Below are positions 44,180 to 53,076 of a stretch of DNA of 64,000 nucleotides, one piece after another. The notes below the pieces were generated by a model that did no database searches, was not told where the DNA came from, and saw nothing but the letters and a program-made list of their open reading frames with translations. Positions within the stretch are counted from its first letter, which is position 1; each line of letters starts with the position of its first letter. Source of the DNA: Algoriphagus pacificus (GTDB lineage Bacteria; Bacteroidota; Bacteroidia; Cytophagales; Cyclobacteriaceae); assembly GCF_017254845.1 (NCBI RefSeq), contig NZ_JAFKCU010000006.1, forward strand, positions 62,001 to 126,000, given 5' to 3'. Both the position numbers and the translations under genes were made by a program.

Positions 44180-45119
44180 AAAAAGGTTCTTTCTTATCTA
44201 AGTACATTTTATATAAAAACCTAACTGGTTTGAATTTAAACAAATTGACAATCAAATATTTATAAGGATCCGGCTCTCTGTAAAGCCAGTTTACAAAAGA
44301 AGAATCAAATTTCCCGGCCTGAATTGATTTGGCAATCAAAGCCAAAAGATATTTATTGGAAAATTGCATCAAAAGTACTTTCAGTTTAGAATCAGTACTC
44401 ACTTTCAATTCACTCCTGACTGTTTTCATGATACAGCCTATTTCAAAAGACTTTTGAACTTTGGTGACCATGTTGACACTTTCGGTTTGATAAGTTGCCA
44501 AAATTTTATTGATAAAAACCATTTCTTTCGACTTTAGTAAAAGTCGAAGCCATGTATCAATATCTCCTCCAGCTTTGCATTTACCAGCTGGGAACATTTC
44601 AACTTTCTCCAAAAGCTCTTTTTTCACGGTTACAACAGAAGTCCAAATCGTTGGGGAATTTTGAATGCTTTGTTGTAAAAATTCCAAAAGTGATATCCTG
44701 ACAATTTCATTTTCAGGAAATGTCTTTGTCGCCGGGCAATTCACTTCGCCCTTTGAAGTCTTCACTTTCCATCCTGAGGAAAATATCGAGATTTCAGAAT
44801 ATGAATCTATAGCCTTTTTTATATTCAATAAGTAATCCTTCTCCCAATTATCATCAGCATCTAAAAATGAAACCCATTGAAAATTGGAGTTAAGAACTCC
44901 CAAATTTCTTGCAGCGTAGCCGCCTGGACCTGGAGTGTCTCTATAAAATATTCTTATTCGAGGATCTTGAAATTGTGTACATGCCTCTTTGGAGCCATCT
45001 GTAGATCCATCATCAACTAAAATCAATTCAAAATCTTGATATGATTGATTTAAGACGGAATTAATAGATCTCTCTAGGTGTGGCTTTTTATTATAAATAG
45101 GAATTACTACACTGAACAT
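44172..45119 (-). CDS. Family 2 glycosyltransferase
   Basis: A 315-residue GT-A enzyme: FSVVIPIYNKKPHLE (2-16), ELILVDDGSTDGS (~33-45), AARNLG and VSFLDADDNW (~86-95, DxDD). A GGDIDTWLRL block near 190 provides the catalytic Asp. No membrane segment. Adds a sugar in locus B; its ATG overlaps the stop of the upstream GT2 gene at a single base. Confidence 0.88.
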   Translation of the reverse strand: MFSVVIPIYNKKPHLERSINSVLNQSYQDFELILVDDGSTDGSKEACTQFQDPRIRIFYRDTPGPGGYAARNLGVLNSNFQWVSFLDADDNWEKDYLLNIKKAIDSYSEISIFSSGWKVKTSKGEVNCPATKTFPENEIVRISLLEFLQQSIQNSPTIWTSVVTVKKELLEKVEMFPAGKCKAGGDIDTWLRLLLKSKEMVFINKILATYQTESVNMVTKVQKSFEIGCIMKTVRSELKVSTDSKLKVLLMQFSNKYLLALIAKSIQAGKFDSSFVNWLYREPDPYKYLIVNLFKFKPVRFLYKMYLDKKEPFYG

Positions 45120-45994
45120 TAACTTCTTTCCGCTTGCTTCTTAGTCAATGTAAGCTTCAATAATTCTTTCACTCCTACCCATTCTAGATACCAACGCATC
45201 CTAAAAAGCTTTAGCTTTTGAGAAAAAGTAAGTTTGGGAAAAGTAAAAATTGTAATTGGTGGTCGAAGAATATGAAGAGTAAATTTCAGTTTTTTGAAAA
45301 ACGAAAAGCCTTTAAAAAATTTGAAATACATGCCTCCACTCGTCCGTTTCTTTTTTTTGATCAAAGATTCAAAGTGGAGTCTTGCGGGGTGATTTACAAC
45401 TACATCTTCTCCGTAAACTAATTTAAATCCTTGGGAAGTTGCTTTTTTGGTCCAAAGAAAATCCCCTCCTGACAATAAATTCTCTTCAAATTCGCCAACA
45501 GATTGGACTACCTCTGAGGTTACAAATAGATTAGCGGTAATGCTTTGTTGATTTTGGAGCACATTTCGCTTTTGATTAAATGAAAATATTTTTTCAAAGA
45601 GATATGTTTCTTCATCACCTTCCGGAGATTTAAAAAAAATCATCTTTCCTCCCACCATATCTGCTCCATCTTGAAGTAATCTCACTCCATTTTCGAGCCA
45701 GTTGGGTTCAGGAATACAATCGGAATCTGTAAAAACTATAATCTTCCCTTTGGCAACTTTTAATCCCTTATTCCGGGAAGCATAAGCTCCTTTTTTTAAT
45801 TCTTTTAGAATCTTGATGTTCTGGCTTAAGGTAAAATCCTCAGGAAATACAGAGTCTGGATCATTGTCGACTACCAATACTTCAATTAAGCTAGGATCAA
45901 TTTTTTTTTGATTCTGGATTGCATCCAGGGTTAATCTCAAAGAATCCCAGTCTTTATAAGTTGGAATGATAATGCTAATCAATATATCATCCAT
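45119..45994 (-). CDS. Family 2 glycosyltransferase
   Basis: A 291-residue GT-A enzyme: ISIIIPTYKDWDSL near the N-terminus, EVLVVDNDPDS (~38-48), ASRNKGLKVAKGK and VFTDSDCIPEPNWLENG (~85-101) with DSD. GDFLWTKKATSQGFKLVYGED is the acceptor/catalytic block. The basic, aromatic C-terminal third may bind the membrane surface. ATG 45994 (MDDILISI) is chosen because it gives an 8-bp overlap with the upstream gene; an ATG at 46015 would add 7 residues. Confidence 0.86.
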   Translation of the reverse strand: MDDILISIIIPTYKDWDSLRLTLDAIQNQKKIDPSLIEVLVVDNDPDSVFPEDFTLSQNIKILKELKKGAYASRNKGLKVAKGKIIVFTDSDCIPEPNWLENGVRLLQDGADMVGGKMIFFKSPEGDEETYLFEKIFSFNQKRNVLQNQQSITANLFVTSEVVQSVGEFEENLLSGGDFLWTKKATSQGFKLVYGEDVVVNHPARLHFESLIKKKKRTSGGMYFKFFKGFSFFKKLKFTLHILRPPITIFTFPKLTFSQKLKLFRMRWYLEWVGVKELLKLTLTKKQAERS

Positions 45995-47069
45995 TGAATT
46001 CGAAATCGATGTCATCTAAGCTATAAAGCTCATAGAATCTAGCAGCAGCTGTATTCAGATCGTAAGGATTGGCTTTATTTAAAGTGGACTTAGCTGTATC
46101 GAATGATTTTTCAAACTGCTTAGAAAGTAATCCGGGAATTTTGCTCTTTTCACCAAACTGTTGCTGTGCAAAGGCTAATTCTATTCCTGGAGGATTATAA
46201 GGGAAGCCATAAATGGAATCTTCTAATTTTTTATGAAAATCTTCCGTATTCACCACTTTCATCATGGCAAGAAATTTCTGGGAATTAAAAAATCCAAGCT
46301 CAGGATAAGTATCTTTAATTAAGCCCAAAGCATATAAATTAAATCCATGGTAACCGACAGATTTTGAATAAAGCTTTTCTTTTTGGGCTTTTGGGGTCCT
46401 CAGCTCCTTAATTTTCGCTCTTAATCGACTTTTTGTTCCTGCCTTTTGATAGAAAATCGGGGAATGTTTAATCACCCCATCTGGATAGATATCCATGTTA
46501 TTTTCTATATGATTGATAAAATGGCTAGTTGATTCTTGAATACTTTTATCACCATATTTAGACAGTTTGGCACCGATTGCTGCAAACCAGAGTTGATGAT
46601 TGAATGTGGTATCAAAACCTCTTATGCTACCGTCAACATTAACTGTTTTCCATGCAGAAAGCTTTTTATCATAAGGATGAAGTTTGAAAACTTCAATTGC
46701 CAAGTTTAGACTTTTTTCATCTTTTAAAACTTCATGAGCATAAAGCAAAGCTTCCATAGTCCAAGCCTGTCCCATTAATCCGTTTGAAAAATCTTTTTTT
46801 GGATTCTTTCTATGCCAAAATGTGGCATTCATTGGTCTTGAAGTTTGAGAATGTAGGTAAGCGATACAATTCTTTGCAGCATTTAGGAATTTGTCTTCTT
46901 CCGAAATTTGATATGCCTTCAGAAATGTGATTAACCAATGTGAAGTATTTCTGACAGGAGTCTCAGAATCCAAGTAGGGACCATTATTACCTGCTGGCAA
47001 ACTTCCATTTTCAGCTTGAAATTCCAAAGCAGCTGTTGCAGCTTTTACAAAAAGAGAATATAGTTTCAT
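45987..47069 (-). CDS. Putative alpha/alpha-toroid carbohydrate-active protein
   Basis: A 360-residue protein with no signal peptide. It is built from helical hairpins with aromatic and Gly-rich turns: HWLITFLKAYQIS, GLMGQAWTMEALLYAHEV (~95-112), RGFDTTFNHQLWFAAIGAKL (~150-169) and SVGYHGFNLYALGLI. This pattern resembles (alpha/alpha)6 barrels such as unsaturated glucuronyl hydrolases, AGE-type epimerases or C5-epimerases. I cannot assign the family or activity. Its place among locus B glycosyltransferases suggests that it acts on a cytosolic, lipid-linked sugar or nucleotide sugar. Confidence 0.5.
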   Translation of the reverse strand: MKLYSLFVKAATAALEFQAENGSLPAGNNGPYLDSETPVRNTSHWLITFLKAYQISEEDKFLNAAKNCIAYLHSQTSRPMNATFWHRKNPKKDFSNGLMGQAWTMEALLYAHEVLKDEKSLNLAIEVFKLHPYDKKLSAWKTVNVDGSIRGFDTTFNHQLWFAAIGAKLSKYGDKSIQESTSHFINHIENNMDIYPDGVIKHSPIFYQKAGTKSRLRAKIKELRTPKAQKEKLYSKSVGYHGFNLYALGLIKDTYPELGFFNSQKFLAMMKVVNTEDFHKKLEDSIYGFPYNPPGIELAFAQQQFGEKSKIPGLLSKQFEKSFDTAKSTLNKANPYDLNTAAARFYELYSLDDIDFEFNG

Positions 47070-47076
47070 GCGAAAA

Positions 47077-48000
47077 TTATCGGACTATGGAAATAAGATT
47101 GCCGAAAAACACTTTTGCAGAATCGATTTTATTGGTTTTACTCAGTTGGTGAATCAAAGAAAAACTTTTTCCAAAATCCTTATTTAGAATATATAGCCTA
47201 GAAAGTTTTCTTCTGATATGATAAATCCTGTTTTCGATGGCCAATTGCTGCTCCTTTTTGAGAAAAACATTTTTCATCTTTAGGAAGGTTTCTAATTGCA
47301 TCTCAAACTGTCGGATTTTAGACTTCCCAGACCAAATCCCCTGATTATGCACTCTATAATGACCCGTGATGATGTTTAGATATGCGATAGGTCCATAATT
47401 AGATGCCAAGGCGCACATAAAATTATCTGCGTTGAAAGACTCAAAAAACTCTTTTGGGAACTCAAAATCCACACTTTCTTTCCTAAATACAGAGGTTAGA
47501 ATTTTCGGCTTATATTTTTTGAAGATGACTTCCTGAGTTATTGTTTTGGCAGATTTAGTAGAACCCCAACCCTTTTCTTTAATTATTTCTCCAGCGCTGT
47601 TTATTTCTGAATAATTTGTACAGCACATGGAATAATTGGGGTTATCCTCTAAAAAATCAACCTGTTTTTGAAGTTTCAAAGGATCTGTCCAATAATCATC
47701 TCCTTCACATGTCGCGATGTATTTCCCTTTACTTCTGGCAAAATTATATCTGACGGCAATTCCCCTGACACCCTGAGAATACTGATTTTCCTTTTGAATA
47801 ATGGGTTTAAAAATACCCGGGTATTTCTCCGTATACTCTTGTATTATCTCCTGGGTCCCATCAGTTGAGGCGTCGTCATGAACAAGAATTTCAATTTCAA
47901 AATCTGTCTTTTGGGCCAGAAAACTATCAAAGCATTTCCTCAAATAAGGAGCATGATTGAAAGTAAGACAAGAAATTGAAACCAATGATACTTTTCCCAT
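47077..48000 (-). CDS. Family 2 glycosyltransferase
   Basis: A 307-residue GT-A enzyme: VSISCLTFNHAPYLRKCFDS (~6-25), EILVHDDASTDGTQ (~38-51), ARSKGKYIATCEGDDYWTDP (~89-108) with the EGDDYW form of the metal site common in capsule enzymes. The C-terminal ~80 residues are basic and helical. It is 7 bp upstream of the toroid gene and directly abuts the methyltransferase stop. Confidence 0.88.
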   Translation of the reverse strand: MGKVSLVSISCLTFNHAPYLRKCFDSFLAQKTDFEIEILVHDDASTDGTQEIIQEYTEKYPGIFKPIIQKENQYSQGVRGIAVRYNFARSKGKYIATCEGDDYWTDPLKLQKQVDFLEDNPNYSMCCTNYSEINSAGEIIKEKGWGSTKSAKTITQEVIFKKYKPKILTSVFRKESVDFEFPKEFFESFNADNFMCALASNYGPIAYLNIITGHYRVHNQGIWSGKSKIRQFEMQLETFLKMKNVFLKKEQQLAIENRIYHIRRKLSRLYILNKDFGKSFSLIHQLSKTNKIDSAKVFFGNLISIVR

Positions 48001-48765
48001 TTAAGAGAGTGATTTCAAAATGAAGATAGGTCTATTTCTGAATTCACCCATTGCATCTGAGCGTTCTAGATTGCTCTCATTTGCTAATTGATAGCTGGTA
48101 ATACCTTCATGCTCTTCAGCAATTCCAATTTGAGTTATTTCCCATTTGCCCTTGATAGCATCTTGTACGAAATCAATCATTTCCTGCTTGGTGCCATTTT
48201 CAAAAAGCAATAGGTTTCGATCACCTTTCCAGCAAAAACCCAACTGTAAAACAAGATAATCTGTTTTGCTCTCGAAATAGTTGATTGATGTTTTCATCAA
48301 TTCTTTGGCTTCTTCCATCGTGCAAGAACTGTCTCCAAAATCATCTCCTAAATGATGGATGACATTAAAAAGTAAAACGATATCGAATTTTTGGTCCTCT
48401 AAATCAGATTTAAAATCGAAGTATTTGTTCAACACTTCGATGTTTTTATTTAGGATTTCCGAACCTTTTTTTACGAATGAGGCATGATTGGCATTTCCCT
48501 CTACATAAGTTACTTTATTAGCTCCTTCGTCTAAAGATTCGAAAGTGAAGAAACCAGTGTTTCCTCCAATATCCAAAACATGCTTGCCTTGAAAATCCAA
48601 TTGGGTTTTTAACCAGTCAAATCTCTGTTGTTCGTATCTCGCGATAGCCTGTGAAATATCCCCCTCATCCAAAATTTCTTTTAAAGCTTTTGGTATAATC
48701 TGATAATTGGAATGCTTACTATTTTGCTTATACAGCTCAACCAACTCCTTTTCAGCTAATCTCAT
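48001..48765 (-). CDS. SAM-dependent methyltransferase
   Basis: A 254-residue class I methyltransferase. HVLDIGGNTGFFTFES (~59-74) is motif I, VTYVEGNANHASFV (~80-93) the acidic loop, and FDIVLLFNVIHHLGDDFGDS (~124-143) motif II with the flanking HH, similar to CmoB/DUF1698-like enzymes. It overlaps the ATP-grasp gene by 14 bp and sits with the DegT aminotransferase gene, so it may methylate an amino sugar or its acyl group. Substrate unknown. Confidence 0.78.
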   Translation of the reverse strand: MRLAEKELVELYKQNSKHSNYQIIPKALKEILDEGDISQAIARYEQQRFDWLKTQLDFQGKHVLDIGGNTGFFTFESLDEGANKVTYVEGNANHASFVKKGSEILNKNIEVLNKYFDFKSDLEDQKFDIVLLFNVIHHLGDDFGDSSCTMEEAKELMKTSINYFESKTDYLVLQLGFCWKGDRNLLLFENGTKQEMIDFVQDAIKGKWEITQIGIAEEHEGITSYQLANESNLERSDAMGEFRNRPIFILKSLS

Positions 48766-49852
48766 TCAAATAAATATTAATTGTATCTTCTTTTTGATAA
48801 ATATCCTTGCAGGCAAATTTTGAAAATTCACGAATAAATTCTCCTTCACTAAAATTATGAAACGTAATTTCTTTAGAATTCTTTTGATCACTTACGATGC
48901 CTCCTGACCAATAATAATACGTTTCTGGTAAATATTCTGCTGGCAATTTTTCCGCCAAAAGTTGGTTTTCAACTGCAAAACAATGAAAAAGATCCATCTG
49001 TGCATCTAAAATCAATTGAGATGGTCCCCAAAGTCTTGGATTCGCTTCTATCATAGTAAAGCCTGAAGAATTCAATTTTAGCTCAACCATCACTAATCCA
49101 AAAAAGCCTGATTCTACAAATAAATTAGCAAATTTTTCAGCGATTTTGTCTTTATGAAACTCCCCGGATTTTGAAAGGATCATTGAAGCGCCTTCAGCTT
49201 GCTGAATAAAATTTTCTTGCGAATATACCTTGTAAGAGCCATCCTTAAAAATATAGTAGAGTAAATAAATACTTCTTCCTTCTATGAATTCTTGGAAATA
49301 ATAATTCTCTATATCCTCAATTTTAGCTAATTGGTTTAAGTCTTCTGCATTTGTTATTAACAAAGGTTTTTCATTCACCTTGGTTAAATCCTGAGCATAT
49401 TTTTTTGGTTTTACTACAAATGGAAACTTATCTGGAACCTCTGAATATTCCTGTGGAATTTTTATTCTGGCTTTTTCACATAGCTGTCCAAAAGCGTATT
49501 TATCAGATATTAACTCATAAGTTTCAGAAGAACATAATCCAATTTTTATGTTTTCTTTTTCAAGTTGACTTTGATGCAGTAAAAGAAATCTGTTAAGGTA
49601 TTCTGAGGAAGGTAGAATTAGTACATCTCCATTTGCGTTTCTAGCTTCATTCGCAAATGAGATCACTTCCTCTATTTCCAACACATTTTCCTTCCTAACT
49701 CCGATCAAATTACCTTTATATTCACTTAGATAAATCGTGTCTTGAGTACCATTCGCAACAATATGGAATGGGATTTTTTCAGCATTACAAAATCTACAAA
49801 AGGCAATAACTGCTCTTGGGTTCTGCCCGGAAAAAATCAAAACTGAATTCAA
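48752..49852 (-). CDS. ATP-grasp family ligase (putative)
   Basis: A 366-residue protein with an N-terminal Rossmann-like preATP-grasp domain (SVLIFSGQNPRAVIAFCRF) and an ATP-grasp fold: PFVVKPKKYAQDL (~138-150) with the ATP-binding Lys, YYFQEFIEGRSIYLLYYI (~183-200), GLVMVELKLNSSGFTMIEANPRLWG (written in two parts: VELK and MIEANPRLWG, ~262-284) with the metal-binding Glu and Asn. Such enzymes couple ATP to formation of an amide or ester bond. Beside an aminotransferase and a methyltransferase, attachment of an acyl or amino acid group to an amino sugar is a fair guess. TTG at 49852 is the likely start; no ATG is near the conserved N-terminus. Confidence 0.72.
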   Translation of the reverse strand: MNSVLIFSGQNPRAVIAFCRFCNAEKIPFHIVANGTQDTIYLSEYKGNLIGVRKENVLEIEEVISFANEARNANGDVLILPSSEYLNRFLLLHQSQLEKENIKIGLCSSETYELISDKYAFGQLCEKARIKIPQEYSEVPDKFPFVVKPKKYAQDLTKVNEKPLLITNAEDLNQLAKIEDIENYYFQEFIEGRSIYLLYYIFKDGSYKVYSQENFIQQAEGASMILSKSGEFHKDKIAEKFANLFVESGFFGLVMVELKLNSSGFTMIEANPRLWGPSQLILDAQMDLFHCFAVENQLLAEKLPAEYLPETYYYWSGGIVSDQKNSKEITFHNFSEGEFIREFSKFACKDIYQKEDTINIYLNEIS

Positions 49853-49877
49853 AATCGCTAGATGACTGATTTGATTA

Positions 49878-50954
49878 TTAAGAATAAACAGAATTTATGA
49901 TTCTACAGATTAAGTCAACCTCTTCAAAGGATAGCTCATAATATAGAGGCAAGCATAATACTCTCTTGGAAATATCCTCGGAAATAGGCAAAGCATCTTC
50001 TTGAATATATGGAAGGTGGACTAAGCTAGGGTAGAAATATCTCCTTGGGAAAATTTGAGATCTATTTAACCTTGTCATACATGTAATCGCAGCTTTTTCA
50101 TCCTCAAACAAAACAGGATAATATCCATAATTGAATTCAACACTACGATCAATCTTCGGCTTTTGAAGCTTAATATCTCCAAGTTTTTGATCATAATTGA
50201 TGCTCAGCTGCTTTCGCTTCTGAATAATAGCTTCAACTTTCTTCAAATTAACCAATCCAATTGCCGCATGAAATTCGGAGTTTTTGCCATTTACCCCTAA
50301 TTCACTAAAAACTTCAGGTCCATCATGCCCAAAATTTCTCATGAGGGCCATTTTTTTATGAAGTTCCTTATTGTTAGTAAAAACTCCTCCCCCTTCCACG
50401 GTATGGAATAATTTAGTAGCATGAAAGCTCGCGGTACTTACATCTCCATATTCGAAAATTGATTTTCCTTTGTATTTAACGCCGAAGCAATGTGCTCCAT
50501 CGTAAATCACTTTCAGGCTATGCTTTTTTGCGATAGCATCAATTTTCACTACATCACAAGGATTCCCATATACATGCGTTGCAAGAATAGCAGTGGTTTC
50601 TGCTGTGATGGCAGCTTCTATCTTCTCTGGATCTATATTGAAGGTTTCTGGATGAATATCCACAAAAACAGGCTTACATCCTTCCCAGACCAAACTGCTG
50701 GTAGTAGCCACATATGAAAATGGAGTGGTTATGACCTCCCCGGTAATTCCTAATGCTTTCAATGCTACCTGAATGGCAAAAGTACCATTATTTAAAAAAA
50801 GGAAATTCTTTAAACCTAAATAGTCGCTGACTTTCAGTTCCAATTCATTTACTAATGGCCCATTATTGGTCAACCATTGTCTTTTCCATATACCCTCCAA
50901 ATAGTGAGTATATTCTTCCAAAGGGGGTAAATATGGTTTTGTAACTGGAATCAT
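49878..50954 (-). CDS. DegT/DnrJ/EryC1/StrS aminotransferase (VioA-like)
   Basis: A 358-residue PLP enzyme. TNNGPLVNELE (29-39), NNGTFAIQVALKALG (55-69), TTPFSYVATTSS, DGAHCFGV (152-159) and FHATKLFHTVEGG with the Schiff-base Lys181 are the family blocks. The sequence pattern at the N-terminus (VTKPYLPPLEEY) is close to enzymes that transaminate dTDP-4-keto-6-deoxyglucose, such as VioA. It should make an amino sugar for locus B. Its start overlaps the Wzx stop by 4 bp. Confidence 0.88.
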   Translation of the reverse strand: MIPVTKPYLPPLEEYTHYLEGIWKRQWLTNNGPLVNELELKVSDYLGLKNFLFLNNGTFAIQVALKALGITGEVITTPFSYVATTSSLVWEGCKPVFVDIHPETFNIDPEKIEAAITAETTAILATHVYGNPCDVVKIDAIAKKHSLKVIYDGAHCFGVKYKGKSIFEYGDVSTASFHATKLFHTVEGGGVFTNNKELHKKMALMRNFGHDGPEVFSELGVNGKNSEFHAAIGLVNLKKVEAIIQKRKQLSINYDQKLGDIKLQKPKIDRSVEFNYGYYPVLFEDEKAAITCMTRLNRSQIFPRRYFYPSLVHLPYIQEDALPISEDISKRVLCLPLYYELSFEEVDLICRIINSVYS

Positions 50955-52390
50955 CTTTTTAGTACAAGTTTTCTAAAATCAATCAATGGCTCTGATTTAA
51001 ACACAAAGGAAATCAGCAAATACAGAATCATCCCAGAAATCCCTCCGATCAAAACTCTAAATAGATCAAATGAGGAATTGGAAGGTAAATATTCATTAAG
51101 TATAAATACAGGAATAGCCATGGTTATTCCGATGATAAAAATCGGAATAATATCTTTAATCTGATGCAAGGTTGCATACCCTATCAGCCTGCCACTGTAA
51201 TGTGAATTGATCAAAAAGGCTAGGATATTCAGGATTACCTGAACCCATAATAAACCGAAAATCCCAAAACTAATAGCTGCAAAAAGACCAATAGTAGTTA
51301 GTGATTTCTTTATAATCTCAAGTTTCAGATAGAGGTCACTTCTACCCTTTACTTTCAAAATATTCAAATTATAGGAATGAATAGGATACATAATCCCTAT
51401 GAAGCAGAGTATTTGAAAAAAAGGAACTGCTGGCAGCCATTTTTCTGTAAGCAAAAAACGAAATAATGGTTCAGCTAAAATTGAGGCCAATGTCATGACA
51501 GGCATTAACCAAAACAAAACCTGTTGCATCAACCTTTTGTAAATATTTTTTAAGCGTTCGTTATCATCCTGGATTTCCGAAAACATTGGAAAAGTAACTT
51601 TCGACAAGCTAGTAGAAATATTTTGTACTGGTATTTGCTTCAAGGAGTCAGCTCGGGTATAATATCCTAATTCTGCCACACTAAAATATTTTCCAATAGC
51701 TACATTATAAATGTTGGAGAATACAGAATTCAAAATTCCTGAGAGTGTGATTTTATATCCAAATTCAAAATGATATTTCAACTTACTCATACTGAAAACC
51801 CAGGATGGTTTCCAATTAGAATGAAACCAAAACTGAAATGCAGCAAATAAATGTTGAGTCAAGGTCATATAAACCAAAGCCCAAACCCCAAAATCTTGGT
51901 AGGCCAAAACAATCCCCACCAAACCAGAAATAATTACAGAAGGCAGAACAATTTTTAGCTGGGTTTTAAAATCCATTTGCTTTGTCATCCGGGTTCTCTG
52001 TACTCCTGAGAAAGCTGAAATTATAAAACTCAAACAATAGACTCTTATGATATCGATTAATAAGGGTTGCTCGAAAAAATTCGAAATCAGAGGAGCTGAA
52101 AAAAACATTGCAGTGTAAACAATGAGGCTACCCATTAAATTTAAAAAAAACACTGTAGAGAAATCAGTTTGATCGGCATCCACAGTTCTGATCAAACTGG
52201 ATGTAAGTCCACTATCTATAAGACTATTTCCCAAAGCAATGAAGACAGAAAGCATCCCAATCAATCCAAAATCAGAAGGCAGTAGAATTCTTGCAAGAAT
52301 AATTGAGACGAGAATACTACTCCCCTGAACCGAAAATTGCTGTGTAAAACTCCAGAAAAGACCGTTTAAGGTTTTCTTTTTAAGAGTCAT
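50951..52390 (-). CDS. wzx: Wzx-type oligosaccharide flippase (MOP superfamily)
   Basis: A 479-residue polytopic membrane protein with twelve to fourteen hydrophobic segments. The N-terminus LNGLFWSFTQQFSVQGSSIL and FGLIGMLSVFIALG are characteristic of the polysaccharide_synt family, as are AIGKYFSVAELGYYTRADSL (~231-250) and FPMFSEIQDD. It should flip the locus B lipid-linked repeat unit to the periplasm for the Wzy-like polymerase. It overlaps the NeuD-like gene and the aminotransferase gene by 4 bp each. Confidence 0.9.
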   Translation of the reverse strand: MTLKKKTLNGLFWSFTQQFSVQGSSILVSIILARILLPSDFGLIGMLSVFIALGNSLIDSGLTSSLIRTVDADQTDFSTVFFLNLMGSLIVYTAMFFSAPLISNFFEQPLLIDIIRVYCLSFIISAFSGVQRTRMTKQMDFKTQLKIVLPSVIISGLVGIVLAYQDFGVWALVYMTLTQHLFAAFQFWFHSNWKPSWVFSMSKLKYHFEFGYKITLSGILNSVFSNIYNVAIGKYFSVAELGYYTRADSLKQIPVQNISTSLSKVTFPMFSEIQDDNERLKNIYKRLMQQVLFWLMPVMTLASILAEPLFRFLLTEKWLPAVPFFQILCFIGIMYPIHSYNLNILKVKGRSDLYLKLEIIKKSLTTIGLFAAISFGIFGLLWVQVILNILAFLINSHYSGRLIGYATLHQIKDIIPIFIIGITMAIPVFILNEYLPSNSSFDLFRVLIGGISGMILYLLISFVFKSEPLIDFRKLVLKR

Positions 52391-53016
52391 TCTGCTTTTT
52401 CAATTTCAAAAGGAATTGCCGGAACACCAATTAGCTTAACTTGATCTGGAAAATTTTTGGTCACCACTGAGCCAGCTCCTACTATCACATTGTTTCCGAT
52501 TTGTATTCCTGGCAATAAAACTGCCCCTGCACCTATTCTACAGTTCTTTCCAATTTTGACATTTCCAAGCAGAATAGCACCTGGTCCTATTTCACTGAAC
52601 TCGCCAATTTGGCATTCATGATGAACATTTGCCCGGGTATTAATCAAAACCCCTTTACCGATTTTTGTTATAGGCCCAACAAAAGCAAAAGAAAGTGCAT
52701 CAAAACTTTTCTCTAGTTCATTTTGATTCACAATATGATCACCAGTTAAGGGAACAAACAATCCTCCCAAATCAATAAAAAAGTCAAATAATTTTTTCCT
52801 GAATTCCGGATTTCCAACTCCCAAAGTGAATCTCGGGTCATTTTTCAATCTTTCAGCTAATTCTTTTTCATCAACGATTATATTTTCAGAGAAGACAAAT
52901 GATTCTTTTTTGGTTTTATCCTGATCAAAAAAGTAAATGTCTGAAGAAGAAAATCCCATGCTGATCAGACATGATCTAACTTCCAATCCATGACCTCCTG
53001 CTCCAGCTATAATCAT
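52387..53016 (-). CDS. NeuD/PglD-like sugar O- or N-acetyltransferase
   Basis: A 209-residue protein. The N-terminal Rossmann-like domain starts IIAGAGGHGLEVRSC (2-16), the signature of the NeuD/PglD family; the C-terminal left-handed beta-helix has VLINTRANVHHECQIGEFSEIGPGAILLGNVKIGKNCRIGAGAVLLPGIQIGNN (shown here by its key parts: NVHHECQIGEF with the catalytic His, and the GAILLGNVKIG coil). It acetylates an amino sugar or nonulosonic acid with acetyl-CoA; next to a DegT aminotransferase, N-acetylation of its product is likely. A stem-loop separates it from the ugd gene. Confidence 0.87.
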   Translation of the reverse strand: MIIAGAGGHGLEVRSCLISMGFSSSDIYFFDQDKTKKESFVFSENIIVDEKELAERLKNDPRFTLGVGNPEFRKKLFDFFIDLGGLFVPLTGDHIVNQNELEKSFDALSFAFVGPITKIGKGVLINTRANVHHECQIGEFSEIGPGAILLGNVKIGKNCRIGAGAVLLPGIQIGNNVIVGAGSVVTKNFPDQVKLIGVPAIPFEIEKAE

Positions 53017-53043
53017 CGTTTCAAATCAGTCAAGACATAGGAA

Positions 53044-53069
53044 TGCCCTTGAGATAAATCCCAAGGGCA
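53044..53069 (-). other. Intercistronic stem-loop between ugd and the acetyltransferase gene
   Basis: TGCCCTTG and CAAGGGCA form a perfect 8-bp stem with a 10-nt loop in the 60-bp gap. No T-run follows on the minus strand, so a processing or attenuation site is more likely than a full terminator. Confidence 0.45.
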
Positions 53070-53076
53070 ATTCCAA

